DNA from: Paraspadella gotoi
Taxonomy: Eukaryota; Chaetognatha
Length of the DNA stretch: 64,000 bases
Assembly: GCA_051294375.1 (NCBI GenBank)
Contig: CM119266.1
Location: forward strand, 62,001-126,000
Reading direction: 5' to 3'
Positions 59,483-64,000 of this stretch are shown here, in pieces. Under the pieces are notes generated by a model. The model was not told where the DNA came from, made no database searches, and worked only from the letters and a program-made list of their open reading frames with translations. Made by a program: the position numbers and the translations under genes. Numbering within the stretch: the first letter of the stretch is position 1; every line of letters begins with the position of its first letter.

Positions 59483-60200
59483 TCCAAATGTCTAACGACG
59501 CTATCACAGCTCTCTGTCCCTTAAGATCACATCTTTTTCGTCAGATCTCCATTTCTCTATTTCGATCTTACCTCGGGCGAATTTGTTCTCATTCTCTCTC
59601 CGCTTTTTTTTCAATCCAAACATCACTCCTTTCGTCTTGTTCTTTCTCATCTCATTCGTCCCATCACATTCTGTATTTAAGTCTCATAAATCCCTCAGTC
59701 AACCCTTCTATCTTTGACCCAACGAGACCGAATCCTCCGAAATCTCATCACGATATCCGTAACTTAACTTGCCCCGTGCCGACCGTGACATCAAGTTCGA
59801 TCCCCATCCCCTTTTCCCCTCCTATCGAATTCTTCATCCCCTTATCCCCTTCATCCCCTCCTATCTAATTCTTCATCCCCTTATCCCCTTCATCCCCGAA
59901 TGGTCCCATCGCGTGTTGGAAGTCATTCACTACGTGGCTCCGCCTTCACGCAACGCGTGCCAGGTACTCGAAAATCAGGCGCGGATCAGGCGCGGTCTCA
60001 TCACCGGTGGCCGTCGCCTCGGCCCCCATCTGTTTGGTGCTTATAATCTCTAATCGTCGTTCATCTTGAATATTTGGCACTATTTTCCGAAAAACCCCTA
60101 TTCCGGTTCCTTTATTGATTGCTAACATAATTTTAACACAATAGTATTATTTAAACCCCTTTTGTCCTTTCTTCATGGTTACCCCGTCCCATCTCCAGAC
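59483..60200. other. Pyrimidine-rich spacer
   Basis: Contains a short duplication of ~42 bp around 'aattcttcatccccttatcc' (59825-59900). The 146-codon plus frame here is Ser/Pro/Leu-rich without a domain. From ~60175 the DNA begins to match the 72-bp minisatellite unit. Confidence 0.45.
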
Positions 60201-60202
60201 TA

Positions 60203-61441
60203 GAGTTCCGATAACCGTTAACAGTTAACGGTTATTAACGGTTAAAAATAATTTTAACTTAACCGTTAATATATTTATTTTAACGGTTAAATTCGGTTAA
60301 TTTTCAAATATGATTTTTGTTATGAAAACTTTGATTTTTTAAGAAAAAATTTTTTTCCTTATTCTCCTCTCCCTTTCTCACTATATTTTTCCCTCTCTCT
60401 GTCTACATTTCCCCTTCTTTTTTCTTTGTTATTTTCAGCCCTTTTAACTCTTTTCTATCCTAATCTATTTTCATTTTTTTCTGCGGTTTCGGTTTTTTTT
60501 ACTTACTTTCTCCCAATTGTGTTCGTGTTTTACCTTTCAGCTCAATTTTATGCATTTACATACAAGAATATATTTAAATATAAATTGCATTTCTGCATAT
60601 ATTTTTTTGCAAATCAAATTTTACATGCAATAAATTTCTATTTTGCTAATACAAAAAATAAATAATCTTTCTTATTTTACTTTTTTTAGCTTTTTCTTTC
60701 AATTTTTCGATCATTCAACCATTCAATTAATAAATTGATATTCGTAATTAAGAGAAACAAAGTTTATTTGTTTACAAACAACGGGTTTTATTCCAAAAAC
60801 GGACATGCTATTTCGACTCTAGTTTTTCCGAGTCTACATCAGCGCGTGAGAGTCGAAACATGTCCTTTTTTTTAAATAAAAAACCGTTGTTTGTAAACAA
60901 ATAGACTTTACTTTCACTTACATATAAACGCAACGAAAAGAAAGTCTTAACACAATATTCATAATTATAATTTATATTTATGGTCATTGTTTATGAAAGA
61001 CTAACAACTAACAACTATAAAAATAATGAGGAAGAGAAATAAAAAAAGAAAAAGCGAAAACGAAAGAAAAAGAGAGAAAGAGAAAACAAATATACAGAAT
61101 TAAAATTACATTGTGCTTTTCTTTCATTGTCTTTTTCATTATTTTATTATGCTATGAGGGCAAAAGAAAAATTTATTTAATGCTGTTTTTTCAACCAATT
61201 TTTCATTTATCAACTATAATGTGTACCTCATCTATCTAAAATAAAAGATAGACGATTCAGTAAGCCGGAGTTAAGGAGAAAATACCATTAAAATGCTTTA
61301 GTTATATTTCGAATATTAATATTTTAAATTTAAAATTAAATTTATAAAATAACCGATTTTTAACGGGTTAACCGTTAAAAACGTTAGTTTTTAACGGGTT
61401 AAGGCAAGTCCTCAAAAATTAACGGTTAACGGAACCCTACA
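60203..61441. mobile_element. hAT-like non-autonomous element inserted in a minisatellite
   Basis: The left end 'agagttccgataaccgttaac' and right end (reversed) 'tagggttccgttaaccgttaa' are inverted repeats, each followed by further GTTAACGG palindromic words. The flanks 'tccagac' (left, ending ~60202) and 'tccagac' (right, ~61443) duplicate part of the 72-bp unit. Joining them restores the unit 'catctccagacctcatttc', as an ~8-bp hAT-type duplication would. No transposase is encoded. A foldback with a hammerhead-like motif lies inside (60763-60912). Confidence 0.6.
60763..60912. repeat. Small foldback with hammerhead-like motif
   Basis: Arms 'tatttgtttacaaacaacgg' and its complement (60885-60905) enclose two facing copies of the 'GAGTCGAAACATGTCC'-type motif. 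The minus copy (60801-60844) reads CTGATGT, stem GACTC/GAGTC, then GAAATAGCATGTCC, a variant with an altered first box and an insertion after GAAA. Confidence 0.6.
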
Positions 61442-61442
61442 G

Positions 61443-61790
61443 TCCAGACCTCATTTCATTCCCTCCTACCTCTAAACTCCTTAGTGTCCCGTCTTCATTA
61501 TCGCACCGTCCCATCTCCAGACCTCATTTCATTCCCTCCTTCCTCTAAACACCTTTTGTCTCGTCTTCATTATCGCACCGTCCCATCTCCAGACTTCATT
61601 TCATTCCCTCCTATCTCTAAACTCCTTTTGTCCTGTCTTCATTATCGCACCATCCCATCTCCAGACCTCATTTCATTCCCTCCTATCTCTAAACTCCTTT
61701 TGTCCCGTCTTCATTATCGCACCGTTCCATCTCCAGACCTCATTTCCATCCTTAAAAATCCTGAATCGAATCCTCCCATCCTTAATCTCT
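61443..61790 (+). repeat. 72-bp minisatellite, about 4.5 copies
   Basis: The unit is 'cccatctccagacctcattt', 'cattccctcctatctctaaa', 'ctccttttgtcccgtcttca', 'ttatcgcaccgt'. Since 72 is divisible by three, a frame repeats S-R-L-H-Y-R-T-V-P-S-P-D-L-I-S. A partial unit lies before the hAT-like element (60150-60202). Confidence 0.9.
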
Positions 61791-61799
61791 CATTCCTTT

Positions 61800-62645
61800 C
61801 GTGCGGGACCCGCGGGTCTGGCTTATCTGAAACGTCACTCTTTTTTCAATCCGTCCTTTAGCTTCCCTTTTTCTTCACTTTTCCTTACCTTCTTTTTTAT
61901 TTTTATCCTTTATTCCTCCCTTTCTTTTTTCAGTATATTTTTCAGTAGTAGTAAGTGAAAAAAAGTTGAAATTTTGTCATCAAAATGGTCTTCAAACAAA
62001 TTAATCTGTAGTACACACTTCACATAATTACCGCAGTATGCCTCATTTCACGAAAGAAGAACTGCATAACAAGGAGGCTCTTTTGCCTCCTTTCCTCCAC
62101 TGTACCACAATTAGATAGGGTGTGCCATCGAGTCTAAACACTTGTGACATCTTAATTTGTCATTTTTATTTCTTTTACAATAATTTCACCACTTCATTAC
62201 GAAACTACCCAATAATTCCACAGACATAATACATGTACATTAGGGTGAAGTGAAAGTTTGGAATCAAAATTTAGCAGTAATATCTTAAAAACTATCATAT
62301 TAGTGAATATTAATCTGTAATTTTTTTTTACAAATATAGTAGCCCAGTCAGCTTATTTTGTATATAGTACTACCCTTATATAATGTCAAAATTTCAAAAT
62401 ATTTTTTTTTTAATTCTGAGAACAGATTCAGATTCCTTGTTAAAAGTTTATAAAAGAAAATATAAATCTTTTTTAAAAGTTATGTCAATAAGTAGGATAA
62501 AACTATAAAAAAATATATTTTTAAGTTTGAAATTGAAAATCAACGTCTTAAATATAGTTTTTTACATTTTTAACCAACTTAATGAAAGAGGTCGAGGTGA
62601 AGACAGGTTAGGTTTAGGCCAGAGAGAGAGAGAGATAGATATTGA
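61800..62645. other. AT-rich spacer
   Basis: No gene. The last part (62580-62640) matches 47020-47065 ('gaggtgaagacaggtt...ggccagagagagag'), a fragment of the palindromic-element family. Confidence 0.45.
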
Positions 62646-62882
62646 AACAAGTTTGAGCAAACAATGTCGGATCTGCCTACGATAATTAATTAATTAATTA
62701 ATTAATCGATTAATTAATTAATTAATTTTAATATGTAATAATTAATTTTAAATTTATATTCAACTTATCATCATCGATGTCCTTAAATTGGGTTAGGAGA
62801 GTTATTAAATATGTTATGTTTACATTTTATCAAAACAAACAAATATCCTCTATTTTATTTTATGTCTCCTTCTCTCTCTCTC

Positions 62883-62923
<41 letters not shown>

Positions 62924-63060
62924 ATGGAATTGCGACGATCTTTATGCTTTTAAGATTCTTTTAACTTGCATCATTTTTTCACATTAATTAATTAATTAAT
63001 TAAAACATTTATTAGTAATCATTAATATTAAAGATTCAAGTAAATGTTTTTTTCTATCAT
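62646..63060 (-). mobile_element. Helentron-like element, 3' end only, minus strand
   Basis: 'aacaagtttgagcaaacaatgtcggatctgcc' (62646-62678) is the reversed 3' end. TTAA tract, a (CT)n tract (62870-62919), 'gcgacgatctttatgc' and 18-bp variants follow in the same order as 40640-41050. It breaks off near 63050 into AT-rich DNA. Confidence 0.62.
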
Positions 63061-63510
63061 TTTTTAACTTTAGCCCAATTTTTACTCATAATTATTAATA
63101 AATATAGTTAACTAACTTTTTATAAAACATAAAATTTAAAAATAAACTTACCAAAATATTTTAATAAGTCTTTATTTTTATATTTCAAAAGCTCATATAA
63201 ATTTTTTAAAATTTTAATAATTTGATTTATCATAACTTATAATGGTTTTGCTATTATATATATTATATATATTTTAATGTTAAAAACCGCCATTTCCGAC
63301 AAGAAAGATAAAATTATACAAGAAAATGGTCATCACCATCGAATTCTACAGACTACATTACACTAAAATATCTATGTACCTCACTTGATTTGTTATATTT
63401 TGTTATTTTTCAACGTTCTATTATATATTAATAAATATTTAGACATCGCGGACAAGGGAAGAGCTGCGGTAGTCATGGACGCCCATGACTACAAAGAAAA
63501 AAGTTCGCCA
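63060..63510. other. AT-rich spacer
   Basis: No gene was recognised. It includes a 'tatattatatatat' run (63250-63275) and, at 63420-63441, the 'ttatatattaataaatattta' start of the 165-bp direct repeat from 41119. Confidence 0.45.
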
Positions 63511-63516
63511 AAATAG

Positions 63517-63828
63517 ATGGCGAGGATTAGAAAAACATACCATCTTCTATCTCAAGGATCCGACTCTAGCTTACAGAACCTCGGATTCAGACCTGTGACA
63601 AAAAGAATACGTGTGAATACTGTCCCCCGCTCAGTATTTCACAGAGTCAACCTGACTCAACGCAGCCTCTTTGTTCTTCGGTCAACGGAAGGGTACATAA
63701 GCCCGGTCTACCGTTACGCCCAATCGTATCGGCTCCGCAATTCCATTTTTAATTATGTACGAAGGAGTTGGGGCGGCATCCTAACTCCACTCGTTGGTAA
63801 TCAACACCACCTCCGGAACTCTGTTTGA
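63517..63828 (+). CDS. Unrecognised 103-codon frame
   Basis: The ATG at 63517 opens M-A-R-I-R-K-T-Y-H-L-L-S-Q-G-S-D-S-S. The frame is basic, not low-complexity, and sits in sequence of balanced composition that continues to the window end. No domain, signal peptide or membrane segment is evident. It might be a coding or retroelement fragment cut by the window edge; the opposite strand is also open (63801-63998). Confidence 0.2.
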   Translation: MARIRKTYHLLSQGSDSSLQNLGFRPVTKRIRVNTVPRSVFHRVNLTQRSLFVLRSTEGYISPVYRYAQSYRLRNSIFNYVRRSWGGILTPLVGNQHHLRNSV

Positions 63829-64000
63829 TCTGACGGAAAAGTTGCAACACATAAAAGTGCCGTAGTCATTGCTTGGTCTCGTGTGATTCTAACAAGCATG
63901 TTTATACAACATCCCCAGGAATTGGCGTTAAAATCAGCAGAACGCCGCCTGAGGAAGACCGGACTTACAGCGTACGCCAATCTCAATTGAATTGACATCA

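Overview
The window looks like repeat-dominated, intergenic DNA from a eukaryote, most likely an invertebrate animal. It is AT-rich, has long (GA)n/(CT)n tracts, tRNA-derived SINEs, a Penelope-like retroelement, an intron-bearing DNA-transposon gene and animal-type Helentron-like elements. I see no operons, no bacterial-type genes, no rRNA and no CRISPR array. I cannot name the species. Four N gaps, and many 1-bp indels between otherwise near-identical copies, suggest a long-read assembly with residual indel errors.

Layout. 1-24452: three copies of one segment (up to 8.7 kb), copy A 1-7538, copy B 7861-11548 and copy C 15724-24452. Each carries a large palindromic element, an 18-bp minisatellite, a GC-rich islet and GA microsatellites. 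Between B and C (11574-15723) lie a possible promoter and first-exon patch, a 79-bp tandem array and a short Helentron-like element. 24453-28900: AT-rich hairpin DNA, a second palindromic element and a few GC-rich islets that could be edges of host genes. 28900-35971: two tandem copies of a ~3.55 kb unit, each containing a Helentron-like element and a GC-rich block, ending in a 30-bp pyrimidine minisatellite. 37798-39662: an inverted-repeat element with nested palindromes. 40640-44490: a full-length Helentron-like element on the minus strand, with a SINE inside it. 45743-48015: a TA-flanked element with ~320-bp terminal inverted repeats. 48140-58037: a second long Helentron-like element invaded by a 4.08 kb DNA transposon (49626-53708) and a 1.64 kb Penelope-like element (53891-55530). 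58550-64000: (CT)n, a GTC-repeat region, a 72-bp minisatellite split by a hAT-like non-autonomous element, and a truncated Helentron-like end.

The only convincing protein-coding gene is the transposase-like gene at 50026-53437 on the minus strand: four exons, three GT-AG introns, 838 codons, and a single in-frame TGA at codon 212. The Penelope-like element keeps a recognisable but frameshifted GIY-YIG endonuclease end. Most other open frames are low-complexity readings of (CT)n, (GTC)n or minisatellites. The most interesting points are the intact-looking transposon of a poorly characterised transposase family, the layered nest whose paralogue at 40640-44490 serves as a natural empty site, and hammerhead-ribozyme-like cores sitting in palindromic elements beside a Penelope-like element.
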